22,235 nucleotides of DNA from CAZDAW01 sp964503685 (GTDB lineage: Bacteria; Chloroflexota; Anaerolineae; Anaerolineales; Anaerolineaceae), in contig CAZDAW010000051.1 of the NCBI GenBank assembly GCA_964503685.1, positions 1 through 22,235 of the forward strand, written 5' to 3'. The translations under genes and the position numbers were made by a program. This document shows, piece after piece, positions 1 to 7,467 of this stretch. Every line of letters starts with the position of its first letter. The stretch's first letter is position 1. Below the pieces are notes generated by a model. That model made no database searches and was not told the origin of the DNA. It was given only the letters and a program-made list of their open reading frames with translations.

Positions 1-102
1 CCTCCCATTGAAAGCAAGGTTAAAAAATAAATTACTTCCCGCTGTAGTGAACTTGATCTGGCGGCTTTGCAATGTGTGAATCAGGTTTGCTCGATTTTCA
101 TT

Positions 103-114
103 TATAATTATAAT
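103..114 (+). promoter_or_regulatory. Tandem -10 boxes upstream of the first gene
   Basis: Two TATAAT hexamers lie back to back at 103-108 and 109-114. A weak -35 candidate, TTGCTC at 87-92, sits 16 bases before the second box. This would start a transcript near 121 for the two plus-strand genes that follow. The -35 match is poor, so the call rests on the -10 boxes and on position. I see no gene in 1-102. Confidence 0.4.
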
Positions 115-159
115 CAAACTTCTCCATAATTTCCAATGGGCTCAGGATATATGCCTCTC

Positions 160-498
160 ATGTCTCGTCGCTTGTTATTTCTTATCACTATTCTTGTCGG
201 GTTCGGTTTGGGCATACTATTGGGTTGGGGTGTCTTACCAGTAAAATATGCGGATACAAGTTTGAAATCATTAAGAACGGATTATAAAACAGATTATGTT
301 CTGATGGTAGCGGAGGTATATCACGCTGATGGCAACTTGCCTCAAGCGATTCAATATCTTAATCCATTGGATGATCTGCCAGTGTTACAAATTGTTGGGA
401 ATGCTATTGCTTTTGCTCGGCAATCTAATTACTCGATATCTGATTTGAACCTGCTTGTTCAATTGTATCAGGTGTTGCAAGCTTCTTCGGCTCAATAG
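160..498 (+). CDS. Small membrane-anchored protein, paralogue of the next gene
   Basis: This protein of about 112 residues is not recognised as a named family. It has a short basic N-terminus (MSRR) and then one hydrophobic segment over about residues 5-27, so it is probably anchored in the membrane. The rest is a soluble, helix-rich part of about 80 residues. After the membrane segment it shares a pattern with the next protein: P-V-K/R-Y-x-D-T, a leucine and arginine, then Y-x-x-MVA, then Y-x-AD-x-NL. Three in-frame ATGs (136, 151, 160) are possible. I chose 160 because it best parallels the start of the paralogue, with AGGA at 144-147 as a somewhat distant ribosome site. It ends 8 bases before the next start, so the two are very probably co-transcribed. 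The gene is real with good confidence; its function is unknown. Confidence 0.7.
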   Translation: MSRRLLFLITILVGFGLGILLGWGVLPVKYADTSLKSLRTDYKTDYVLMVAEVYHADGNLPQAIQYLNPLDDLPVLQIVGNAIAFARQSNYSISDLNLLVQLYQVLQASSAQ

Positions 499-506
499 GA
501 ATTGCA

Positions 507-1358
507 ATGAAGGATCAGCGTGGCTCATGGTATTTATTAACCGGCTTAGTATTGGGCCTGATTATGGGATTTTTGTATAGCGCCTTTATTGACCCTGTGC
601 GATATGTTGATACTGCCCCGGCAGCTTTACGGGTTAGCGATAAAGACGCTTACCGACAAATGGTTGCCCTGGCTTATGCGGCTGATGCGAATCTTGTTCG
701 AGCTCAATCACGGCTTTCGCTTCTTGGAGAGCCTGATGTGTCTCAGAGGATGATTGAACAGGCACGTCAATTAATATCATACGACAGCTCAAGTTACCAG
801 GGGCAGGCCCTTGAACGGTTGGCTGCAATGTTATCTGATCAATTACTGGCAACTTCTGAAGCGCTCCCAACGTCTCTGCCTGATATACAGGTGACTGAAA
901 TTCATACGAGCCCCAATCCTGCCTCGTTAGGACAAGGTGATGTAACGGGAACCCCAGCGATTGGAGCGACAATCACACCAACCGCAAGCCTTGTTCCAGC
1001 GATGACACCTTCGCCCACAATGGGTTCCCCCCTTGTTCTGCAAGATAAGACGAAAGTTTGCACTTCAACCCTCACAGAGCCATTACTCCAGATACAGGCG
1101 ATCGATTCTAAAGGTCAGCAAATTCCAGGGATCGAGATCGTTGTAAGTTGGGTAAATGGCGAGGATCATTTCTATACGGGATTAAAGCCAGAGATTGGTT
1201 TGGGTTATGCCGATTTTGAAATGACGCCTGGTGTTAAATATACTGTCCGTCTGGCCGATGGTGGACAGCCAGTTACTGACCTCTCAGCGGTGGATTGTGC
1301 AGATTCGGGGGGCAAGCCATTTATTGGCGGCTGGTTTTTGGTCTTTAATCAACCCTAG
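507..1358 (+). CDS. Membrane-anchored protein with Pro/Thr-rich linker and C-terminal beta-type domain
   Basis: This 283-residue protein is not recognised by name. One membrane segment (about residues 8-28) is followed by a helical region (30-115) resembling the upstream gene's product. A low-complexity Pro/Thr/Ser linker follows (about 120-175). The C-terminal domain (about 182-283) looks beta-rich, of an Ig-like or carboxypeptidase-regulatory-like kind, and has two cysteines (C185 and C264) that could form a disulfide outside the cell. It ends in GGWFLVFNQP; similar endings are familiar to me from extracytoplasmic Chloroflexota proteins. The start is supported by AGGAA at about 497-501 with a short spacer. 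It lies 8 bases after its paralogue and is followed by a strong terminator. A likely topology is cytoplasmic N-terminus with the linker and domain outside. Confidence 0.8.
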   Translation: MKDQRGSWYLLTGLVLGLIMGFLYSAFIDPVRYVDTAPAALRVSDKDAYRQMVALAYAADANLVRAQSRLSLLGEPDVSQRMIEQARQLISYDSSSYQGQALERLAAMLSDQLLATSEALPTSLPDIQVTEIHTSPNPASLGQGDVTGTPAIGATITPTASLVPAMTPSPTMGSPLVLQDKTKVCTSTLTEPLLQIQAIDSKGQQIPGIEIVVSWVNGEDHFYTGLKPEIGLGYADFEMTPGVKYTVRLADGGQPVTDLSAVDCADSGGKPFIGGWFLVFNQP

Positions 1359-1367
1359 TTGGGTAAC

Positions 1368-1399
1368 AAAAAACCCGGATTTGAATTTCCGGGTTTTTT
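1368..1399. terminator. Bidirectional rho-independent terminator
   Basis: A 12-base-pair stem pairs 1368-1379 with 1388-1399 around an 8-base loop. The core is CCCGGA/TCCGGG, with an A run on the left arm and T7 on the right. It lies between two genes that end toward each other (stops at 1358 and 1412), so it can end transcription from both sides. Confidence 0.9.
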
Positions 1400-1411
1400 T
1401 GTATTTGCAGG

Positions 1412-2827
1412 TTATTGCATTGGATTGTTTGTTGCCCAGTCATCTCCCACAACGACTTGAACATCGATGGGTGAGGCGGGATTGAAACGGCTGTAGATTC
1501 GACTTTGTGGTACATTCATCAGGCTGGCCAAATATTGAATTGTGTAAGGCTTGCCTGTGTAATCGATGAGTGTGGTTGCCCCGTAAAACTGATCGGCGTT
1601 GGTCGAATCAACGATATTTAATCCAAGCGATCTCAAATATTCACCGGTTTGCGCAGCTATACCCGGCATCTGTGTGCCGTTTTGGATACCAAGTCTGGAG
1701 CTTTCGGCTTGCATCAACACAAGTGGGTCTGTTGATACTGCAGATGGACCTACCGCACCCATGGAGATGAAAATAGTATCACGCAATTCGCGGATTTTAT
1801 CCGGTATGGGTCTGATGATGTCAAGTCCATCTGGTGATTTACCTAATCCAACCATGTCTGTACCGATGATGGCATGATGAATATTTTCTGCCGGAACCTT
1901 ACTTGCCAATAACCCCAATTGAATAATCTGGTCAAGAGTAAGGTTCGTATGAACACCTTCTCCCAATTTACCATAGATAGTGGCGGAGTTTTTTATCATC
2001 CACGCCATTACACCGGGTTTGAGCATTTTATCTCGAATGGCCATAATAACCTGCTGCTGGCGTTGGGCGCGGTCAAAATCACTGCCTTCTGTATATCTTG
2101 CCCGCGCGTAGGCCAATGCAACCGCCCCCAACATGACCTGTTTGCCGGGCTGTAAAACAACCGTGTTTTCTTTTCCTAATGGATCTACTTTAATTTCTGC
2201 CGGAACATCAACTTCAATACCTTCTATCATATCGATAAAATCGACAAATGTGTTGAAATCGACCTGGGCATAGTAGTTTATTGGAATGCCAAGGAAGGCC
2301 TCGATCGTTTTCATCGCCAGTTCTGGGCCGCCGCCAGGCAATTTATAGGATTCTCCCAAATAATAAGCAGTGTTGATTTTGGCCCGGTTAAAATTTGGGA
2401 TTTCTACCCACATATCACGCGGAATGTTGACCATCCCGATGGTTTTGCTGATGGGATCGATGGTCACCACGATCATGGTGTCGGTGCGCGGAGTTTCACC
2501 CGCTTCCCAATCGCGGAAGTCAAGTCCCATTAATAAAATGGTTACGCGGCTGGCCCCATCCCAGGGTTGGGGTCTCGGCGCAGTTTGGGCTGGTTGTGAT
2601 GATGCAGAGGGAGTCTCTCCGGGCAATGGTGTACTGGCTGTTTGTTCACTCCCTGCGGGTATTCCTTCCGGGTTTAAAATACCCTGCACAGATGAAAATC
2701 CTTTTACTGTGGTGTAGGCTGCATAGGCAGCCCCGAAAGATGCGATGATAAATACGACCACTGCAACCCAAAAGAACCATTTTGTGAATAATGGCCGTTG
2801 TGTTTTAATCGGTTCATTTTCTGACAT
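1412..2827 (-). CDS. LytR-CpsA-Psr (LCP) family protein with LytR_C domain
   Basis: LCP enzymes transfer glycopolymers from a lipid carrier onto peptidoglycan at the outer face of the membrane. Residues 1-17 are cytoplasmic, about 18-40 form one membrane helix, and 50-90 are a Pro/Ser/Thr-rich linker. The LCP domain spans about 93-270 and shows the family residues: R114-T-D, IPRD at 135-138, and the Arg-rich RYTEGSDFDRAQRQQQ stretch at 244-259. A C-terminal domain (about 375-460, starting SSRLGIQNGT) matches the LytR_C type. The length of 471 residues suits a two-domain LCP protein. The ATG start has AGGAA about 8 bases upstream. It is the last gene of the minus-strand block, after the Trm112-like and VanW genes, so the end of the block has a cell-wall theme. 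Which polymer it attaches cannot be read from the sequence. Confidence 0.93.
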   Translation of the reverse strand: MSENEPIKTQRPLFTKWFFWVAVVVFIIASFGAAYAAYTTVKGFSSVQGILNPEGIPAGSEQTASTPLPGETPSASSQPAQTAPRPQPWDGASRVTILLMGLDFRDWEAGETPRTDTMIVVTIDPISKTIGMVNIPRDMWVEIPNFNRAKINTAYYLGESYKLPGGGPELAMKTIEAFLGIPINYYAQVDFNTFVDFIDMIEGIEVDVPAEIKVDPLGKENTVVLQPGKQVMLGAVALAYARARYTEGSDFDRAQRQQQVIMAIRDKMLKPGVMAWMIKNSATIYGKLGEGVHTNLTLDQIIQLGLLASKVPAENIHHAIIGTDMVGLGKSPDGLDIIRPIPDKIRELRDTIFISMGAVGPSAVSTDPLVLMQAESSRLGIQNGTQMPGIAAQTGEYLRSLGLNIVDSTNADQFYGATTLIDYTGKPYTIQYLASLMNVPQSRIYSRFNPASPIDVQVVVGDDWATNNPMQ

Positions 2828-2852
2828 AAATTTTTTCCTGCATTATTATGTG

Positions 2853-3071
2853 TTATTTTTCTGGGGGAGGGACAGGTAGATCAGAAATTGGTGTCTGAAT
2901 CCATTTGTCTCCCTCATCAATCAACATGACTGGAATATCATCCCGGATGGGATATTTTCGCCCGCAATCACGGCATACCAGCCAGGCATTTTTCACCTGG
3001 TCTAATAAGCCTTCTTTTTCGCGAGCACAAGCTGGACATCGCAAGATTTCAAGTAATTCTTCATTTACCAT
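2853..3071 (-). CDS. Trm112-like zinc-ribbon protein
   Basis: This 72-residue protein has two cysteine pairs, CPAC (C12, C15) and CRDC (C33, C36), followed by GRKYPIRDDIPVML, the typical pattern of the Trm112/UPF0434 family. In eukaryotes and archaea Trm112 is a zinc-bearing partner that activates methyltransferases; the bacterial members have no settled role. The reading frame is open for six more codons upstream (MPYGGI). I chose the ATG at 3071 because CGGAGG lies four bases before it and because the family begins at this point (M-x-x-E-L-L-E-I-L-x-C-P). The C-terminus is a short Pro-rich tail. It lies between the VanW and LCP genes. Confidence 0.88.
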   Translation of the reverse strand: MVNEELLEILRCPACAREKEGLLDQVKNAWLVCRDCGRKYPIRDDIPVMLIDEGDKWIQTPISDLPVPPPEK

Positions 3072-3075
3072 GATG

Positions 3076-3081
3076 CCTCCG
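3076..3081 (-). promoter_or_regulatory. Ribosome binding site that sets the Trm112-like start
   Basis: CGGAGG on the minus strand, four bases before the ATG at 3071. It lies inside the longer open frame that could start at 3089, which argues for the shorter 72-residue product. Confidence 0.75.
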
Positions 3082-3108
3082 TATGGCATTAATCATCATA
3101 AAACTTAG

Positions 3109-3131
3109 ACACGATTGTACCACAATCGTGT
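3109..3131. repeat. Perfect 10-bp inverted repeat with 3-base loop
   Basis: ACACGATTGT (3109-3118) and its exact reverse complement (3122-3131) flank a 3-base loop. It sits in the 84-base gap between the vanW stop and the Trm112-like start. In the minus-strand transcript the hairpin is followed by CTAAGTTTTATG, which is not a proper T run. It may be a weak terminator, an RNA processing or stability hairpin, or a protein-binding palindrome. The repeat is certain; its role is not. Confidence 0.7.
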
Positions 3132-3155
3132 GGTTGATAATCGCTGTAACTACGA

Positions 3156-5021
3156 CTATTGATCTTCGTCGGGCGGCGGCATCCCTTCTGTGCCCGGGCC
3201 ATATTCGTATACCGCTTGCCAGGGTAAGTAATGAGTTCGGAAAGTATCCCTGAAAAGGACCTGGCCTTCTCGTGTTACAGTCCGGGTAACGACGATATCA
3301 GCTCCTTCGGCTTCCCAATCGATTTGTTTTATTTCACCTGTTTCCAGATCTGGATTCTCCTGGTATTTTGGTTTTGGGGCTGGCACAGTATTTAATAATC
3401 CGCTGGTTTCCCACTCTACCATTCTGCCATCGGATGTGGAATAGAATTTCCATGTTAAAGTCCTTGCTGGCCCATTAAAATAAGTTTCCATTAACAGCCA
3501 GTATGGGGTGTCATTTGTGAATTTCAAGTCCACCAGTGGAAAATATACAGTTGCGTCAAGTCCTGCCAGTTCTGTATTAATTTGACCTGTTTCAGTTTGC
3601 TCGTAATATGAAACGCGATAGGCGTGCGCATACCGTTCTACGATGGGATAACCGCTAAAAAATGCTGTGCGGAATAACGTTGTACTGACCTGGCATACCC
3701 CGCCGCCAACCCCCTTTATAGTCTGATCACCATAAATGATCATTGCTTCTGAATATCCATTATCGAGGCTTACGTCGCCTATCGCCTGCGCGGCTGAGAA
3801 TGTTTCTCCAGGGGCAACCAGAAGCCCGTGAAAACGGCTTGCGGCTATTTGGATGTTTTTAATTCGCTCTTCACTTGACCCATAGAAATATGAAATTTGC
3901 TGCCCTACCAGTTCCTTTATCCCCAATTGTTCGGCTGTTATATCGTCGCTGATTTCAGGCTGGGTGAGTGTGAATTCCAAAGGAATTATATGTTCACCCT
4001 CGATTATTTTTTCATTAATGGTCTGAATGCTTTTTTCTATATCTAACTTTCGCCCGACAATTGCAGATTGTATCACTTCAAGTTTTTTTGTCTGATCGTT
4101 AAATATAAATCGGGCGTTTTCTTCAGCGCGTTCAACTTCAGGCGCAATCTCTGTCAAATAAGGTCGTAGAAAATCAGGGTTGAGGGTAACCTGGTAATAT
4201 TTTCCTGTATTTGTATCGATCGGTTTCAGGATAATCATTCGGGCAATTTCAGCAGGCTCGAACGTCCAAGGGCCAGGATCGCCGGGTTGCGGATCTGTTA
4301 TTTTCAAGGTAAGCGGTGCACTGAGTATATTCCGAGCCGTTTGCGCCTGTTCACTTAAGTCAATTACATCCGGGCTTTTTTCATTAACTACAAGCGGCAG
4401 GGTAGTATTTTGCAATCCGTTTAATTGCTCGGCGAGGCGTATTATATTTGCCTGGATGTCAACTTCGCGCCCTACCTGACCGTTTTTAACGGTAACATCT
4501 GTCCCATTGATGATTAAACTGGCTTCAATGACCGGTTGATTAATTTGCTGGGCCAGTGATGTGAGATATTTTTGGGCAAGTCGTTGATCGAAGGTGACTA
4601 CTGGCGCTAACTTATTTCCACCGACCCAGGTTTTTACTTGACTGAATATGCGGTTGATTGGATTACCCTTCCGTCCTGTTTGATATGCAAAAAGAGCCGA
4701 CTCTGTATCATTTAACGTAAAACCAATCTGTGCAGGTGTCACAGACCAACTTTTATCCCCATCCTGTAAGATAATCTGCCCATTTTGCGGAAAGGAGAAA
4801 TTTTGCTGGAGTTTGGCGGCTGCCTGATCGGGGGTTAATCCAGAGATATCTATTCCTGATATTGAAATACCCGGGTAAATTCGCCCCCAATAGAGAATTT
4901 GATAACCGGTGACCAGACTGATCCAAACGAAGCAGAAAAAAATAAAACCAAATAACAATGCTTTAAATATCTTTTCGGGTAATTGGTCATCCCGAAAATT
5001 GATTTCGCGCATAACATTCAT
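3156..5021 (-). CDS. VanW family protein with peptidoglycan-binding-4 repeats
   Basis: This 621-residue protein is membrane-anchored. A short cytoplasmic part is followed by one membrane helix (about residues 20-44), then regions of the putative peptidoglycan-binding-4 type: 48-110, starting PGISISGIDISGLTPDQA, and a second unit about 140-350. The VanW domain (about 375-530) carries its signature GVGGGVCQVSTTLF at 437-450. A C-terminal part (about 555-605) with VVTRTVTREGQVLFRDTF resembles a G5-like strand pattern. VanW proteins are linked to the cell wall by domain company and some glycopeptide-resistance clusters, but the reaction is unknown. There is no vanHAX set here, so the name does not imply resistance. 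The start has no Shine-Dalgarno; an extended -10 box ends eight bases before the ATG. A second Met three codons on (ATG at 5012) is an alternative start. Confidence 0.92.
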   Translation of the reverse strand: MNVMREINFRDDQLPEKIFKALLFGFIFFCFVWISLVTGYQILYWGRIYPGISISGIDISGLTPDQAAAKLQQNFSFPQNGQIILQDGDKSWSVTPAQIGFTLNDTESALFAYQTGRKGNPINRIFSQVKTWVGGNKLAPVVTFDQRLAQKYLTSLAQQINQPVIEASLIINGTDVTVKNGQVGREVDIQANIIRLAEQLNGLQNTTLPLVVNEKSPDVIDLSEQAQTARNILSAPLTLKITDPQPGDPGPWTFEPAEIARMIILKPIDTNTGKYYQVTLNPDFLRPYLTEIAPEVERAEENARFIFNDQTKKLEVIQSAIVGRKLDIEKSIQTINEKIIEGEHIIPLEFTLTQPEISDDITAEQLGIKELVGQQISYFYGSSEERIKNIQIAASRFHGLLVAPGETFSAAQAIGDVSLDNGYSEAMIIYGDQTIKGVGGGVCQVSTTLFRTAFFSGYPIVERYAHAYRVSYYEQTETGQINTELAGLDATVYFPLVDLKFTNDTPYWLLMETYFNGPARTLTWKFYSTSDGRMVEWETSGLLNTVPAPKPKYQENPDLETGEIKQIDWEAEGADIVVTRTVTREGQVLFRDTFRTHYLPWQAVYEYGPGTEGMPPPDEDQ

Positions 5022-5029
5022 GGTGAAGG

Positions 5030-5038
5030 ATTATAACA
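5030..5038 (-). promoter_or_regulatory. Extended -10 box next to the vanW start (likely leaderless)
   Basis: TGTTATAAT on the minus strand, directly after the TAA stop of the upstream gene (5039-5041). The -10 hexamer covers 5030-5035 and only eight bases (5022-5029) separate it from the ATG at 5021. A start site about seven bases downstream would leave a 5' leader of one or two bases. The vanW start lacks a Shine-Dalgarno, which fits leaderless translation. The same nonamer occurs before gatC. Confidence 0.6.
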
Positions 5039-7372
5039 TTACCGTTGATTTGGTATTAAATATGCCAGCGCCTGACCTTTTTCATCATCCATAACGAGTT
5101 CCATGTGATGATTTTTTCGATATGTATCAACTTCAATCAAACGAAGGCAGGATAATAAAGCATCGTCAATTTTGATTATTTGGCTTATATGGTTTGGCGT
5201 TTCATAGAAAAATGCATGATTGAATATCGTATCTGGTTTATCAAATTGAATAGCGAGAGGATAAATATGCGATTCAACGAGATCTTGAAAAAAATGTGTG
5301 CCAAAAGACGGCTCTGGAGCAGGGCCGATTCCCTGTCCTGATAGTTCAATCAGAGCTTTTGTGTTATAGATATCTGAATATCCGATATGCACCCCCAGGT
5401 CCGGGCTATAGGTTCCCCATCTGCCAGGGCCTACACAAATGAAATCCTTGTCAGCCATAGCCGAGTTTAGGCGCCCGATTGAGCGACTGAGTTCAGCCCT
5501 GAGAGACTCTGTTTGCAGTGCATAATACCCTTCAGGGGTGACGAAAAGCACATAATCGATTTTGGGAATATAACCAGGCATGAGCATGAGCTGGCTGGAA
5601 AAAATAATGTCATCAGTGGGCAAATCGGCTGGTATCGGCGCCATAGCGGTATCCAGCAACTGGCTCTGAGGCCGACATTGCAAAATAGCAATCGTGATTT
5701 TGGGTTTATTTCTATCTCGAGTGGAAATATTGACGCTGAATTCCAAATCTACCGGGGAATGGTAGCTTGCCTCTAATATTTGTAAAATTTCTCGGAGGGT
5801 GTTCGGAAATTCAGTTCGGCGCAGGAGATCATCGAAGGTAATGATCAGGTTCTTTGGATCATCGATTTGGGCTGCTATATGTATTGGGGTTAAGCTGCCG
5901 TCTTGATCAAGCTGTGCAATATATTTCAGCGGGCGATAATCTTGTTTAAGAACATCGTGTAATGGAAGTGTTTTATAGCTATTATGAGCGAGATCAATGA
6001 GGTCTATATATTGCTGAGAATACCGCCGGATGGCCTGGGGGTTGGATTCGGGATGCAGCGTTGGGTGACTTAATGCAACCAACCGGGGGTAGTCGTTGCC
6101 TACCCGGTCAACAGCCCTGGTACCCAGTCCCCACACGATTCGTGCAAACCCGTCTTCTCGCCGGATTTGTGGTGACCAGCGATAATAATTTCTGCTGAAT
6201 GCTACTCCAGCTGCGTGGGGTAAAAAATACTCTCCGTATGGTTCACCCTCGACCAGTTGAAACAGAATTGCCATCCTTTCGTCATAATCTTGCAGACCCT
6301 TGCTTCGCCGATACAATAATGCATTTGGGTTTAATGTGCTGGCATAGATCCGAGCAATGGCTTTGATAAGATCATTCAGATTTTCTTCTGGCGTTCCTTG
6401 ATTGGGGCAGAAGAAACTGTCGTATTTTCCGGCAAATGATGTGCCAAAGTTATCTTCGAGTAAACTCGAGGAGCGTACAATAATTGGTTTTTGGCCGATA
6501 TCTTTTAAGAGTGTATTCAGTTGAAATACAATATCAGGTGGGAAAGTGCCTGCTTCGAATTCTTTGACGATTTGCGGATATTCAGATTTGATCTGGTCCT
6601 CGCTCTTATATTTTTGATCGTTCCAGTGAATGAGGTCATTGTATGCCATAAATGTATAAAGCAGGTCTGATCCCAGATAGTAGGACTCTGGGACACGGAT
6701 GGATTCACGAACCGTTGTATCTGACACTTCGTTTAATATTCGGGCCGCCAGGAGCATTCCGGCGGCTTTGCCCCCAATTTTTCCATGTCCTATTTTCCGT
6801 TTTCTGATTTCCACCAGGTCGTATGTTGTAAACCATTCTTTGGCAATTTTTATGTAAGCGAGTTGATCACTGATCATCGTTCTTATTAGTACAACTTTGT
6901 TTTCGCGTAACCGATGTTCCAGCGGGCCGCGCTTTTCAGGGGGCATTTTTTCGATAGCTATGGCTTGCTCGATGATCATATCGCGGGGAGCCAATTCAGG
7001 ATTAAATGTGACCAATAGATTTTGGTCGGTTTGGCCGCTTTCGGCCAGCACTTCACGAACTATTTTGTCAAATCTTTCGTAAGGAAAATTATATGCGAAG
7101 TAAAAATCAGTCAGGTGATCTCTAACCCGATCCAGGCGATTTGCCCAGATATCGGCAGGTTCTTCTGAAATAGGGTAGTGAATTCCTTCGCGTATTTGAG
7201 AACGAAGAGCGCTATCACGGACTTCGTTTTCAAAATCTTGCGGTGTAACGACGCCGCCTTTAAATATCTCCTGGCGCATACGAGACCGAATCCTGTCGCA
7301 CAAGATGGGATACTCAGTCAGGGTCAAGTAAATATTTAAAACCTCTGCAGAAGAAATGGTAGAAAATTTCAT
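5039..7372 (-). CDS. PEP/pyruvate-binding ATP-grasp protein lacking the swivelling His domain
   Basis: This 777-residue protein resembles the N-terminal nucleotide-binding half of phosphoenolpyruvate synthase and pyruvate phosphate dikinase. Residues 1-190 form an unrecognised, mostly helical region. The ATP-grasp part follows, with IGGKAAGM (199-206), VRSSSLLEDNFGTSFAGKYD (299-318), AAGVAFSRN (387-395), WGLGTRAVDR (414-423) and the closing motif LQCRP (564-568). In true PPS/PPDK a phosphohistidine domain and a TIM-barrel PEP site would come next. Here residues 570-777 contain neither; instead there is GPGRWGTYSPDLG (648-660) and GTHFFQDLVE (691-700), typical of a separate family usually labelled PEP/pyruvate-binding. 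It is thus unlikely to make PEP. It could be a phosphotransferase of unknown target. The start lacks a clear Shine-Dalgarno. It lies downstream of dnaN. Confidence 0.85.
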   Translation of the reverse strand: MKFSTISSAEVLNIYLTLTEYPILCDRIRSRMRQEIFKGGVVTPQDFENEVRDSALRSQIREGIHYPISEEPADIWANRLDRVRDHLTDFYFAYNFPYERFDKIVREVLAESGQTDQNLLVTFNPELAPRDMIIEQAIAIEKMPPEKRGPLEHRLRENKVVLIRTMISDQLAYIKIAKEWFTTYDLVEIRKRKIGHGKIGGKAAGMLLAARILNEVSDTTVRESIRVPESYYLGSDLLYTFMAYNDLIHWNDQKYKSEDQIKSEYPQIVKEFEAGTFPPDIVFQLNTLLKDIGQKPIIVRSSSLLEDNFGTSFAGKYDSFFCPNQGTPEENLNDLIKAIARIYASTLNPNALLYRRSKGLQDYDERMAILFQLVEGEPYGEYFLPHAAGVAFSRNYYRWSPQIRREDGFARIVWGLGTRAVDRVGNDYPRLVALSHPTLHPESNPQAIRRYSQQYIDLIDLAHNSYKTLPLHDVLKQDYRPLKYIAQLDQDGSLTPIHIAAQIDDPKNLIITFDDLLRRTEFPNTLREILQILEASYHSPVDLEFSVNISTRDRNKPKITIAILQCRPQSQLLDTAMAPIPADLPTDDIIFSSQLMLMPGYIPKIDYVLFVTPEGYYALQTESLRAELSRSIGRLNSAMADKDFICVGPGRWGTYSPDLGVHIGYSDIYNTKALIELSGQGIGPAPEPSFGTHFFQDLVESHIYPLAIQFDKPDTIFNHAFFYETPNHISQIIKIDDALLSCLRLIEVDTYRKNHHMELVMDDEKGQALAYLIPNQR

Positions 7373-7406
7373 GTTGTGAATGACATCATTTTCACTTATA
7401 AATCGA

Positions 7407-7435
7407 GGTTTTGGGAACTGACGGCCCCCAAAACC
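7407..7435 (-). terminator. Hairpin after dnaN, possible weak terminator
   Basis: GGTTTTGGG (7407-7415) pairs exactly with CCCAAAACC (7427-7435) across an 11-base loop, giving nine pairs. On the minus strand it follows the dnaN stop and precedes the next gene's start by 34 bases. What follows (TCGATTTATAAG) has no real T run, so it may reduce rather than stop read-through. The left arm's CCAAAA (7428-7433) can also pair with TTTTGG at 7440-7445, so two structures compete. Confidence 0.4.
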
Positions 7436-7467
7436 CCAATTTTGGTCCTTGTTTTTGTAAGTGAGAC

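Noticed and set aside
634..972. Minus-strand open frame opposite the second paralogue
   Set aside because: No ribosome site, low-complexity content from the complement of the linker, and the plus-strand frame has a clear start, membrane helix and terminator.
3156..5021. vanW read as a vancomycin-resistance gene
   Set aside because: No vanHAX ligase set or vanRS pair is in the window, and VanW domains are widespread in cell-wall proteins unrelated to resistance.
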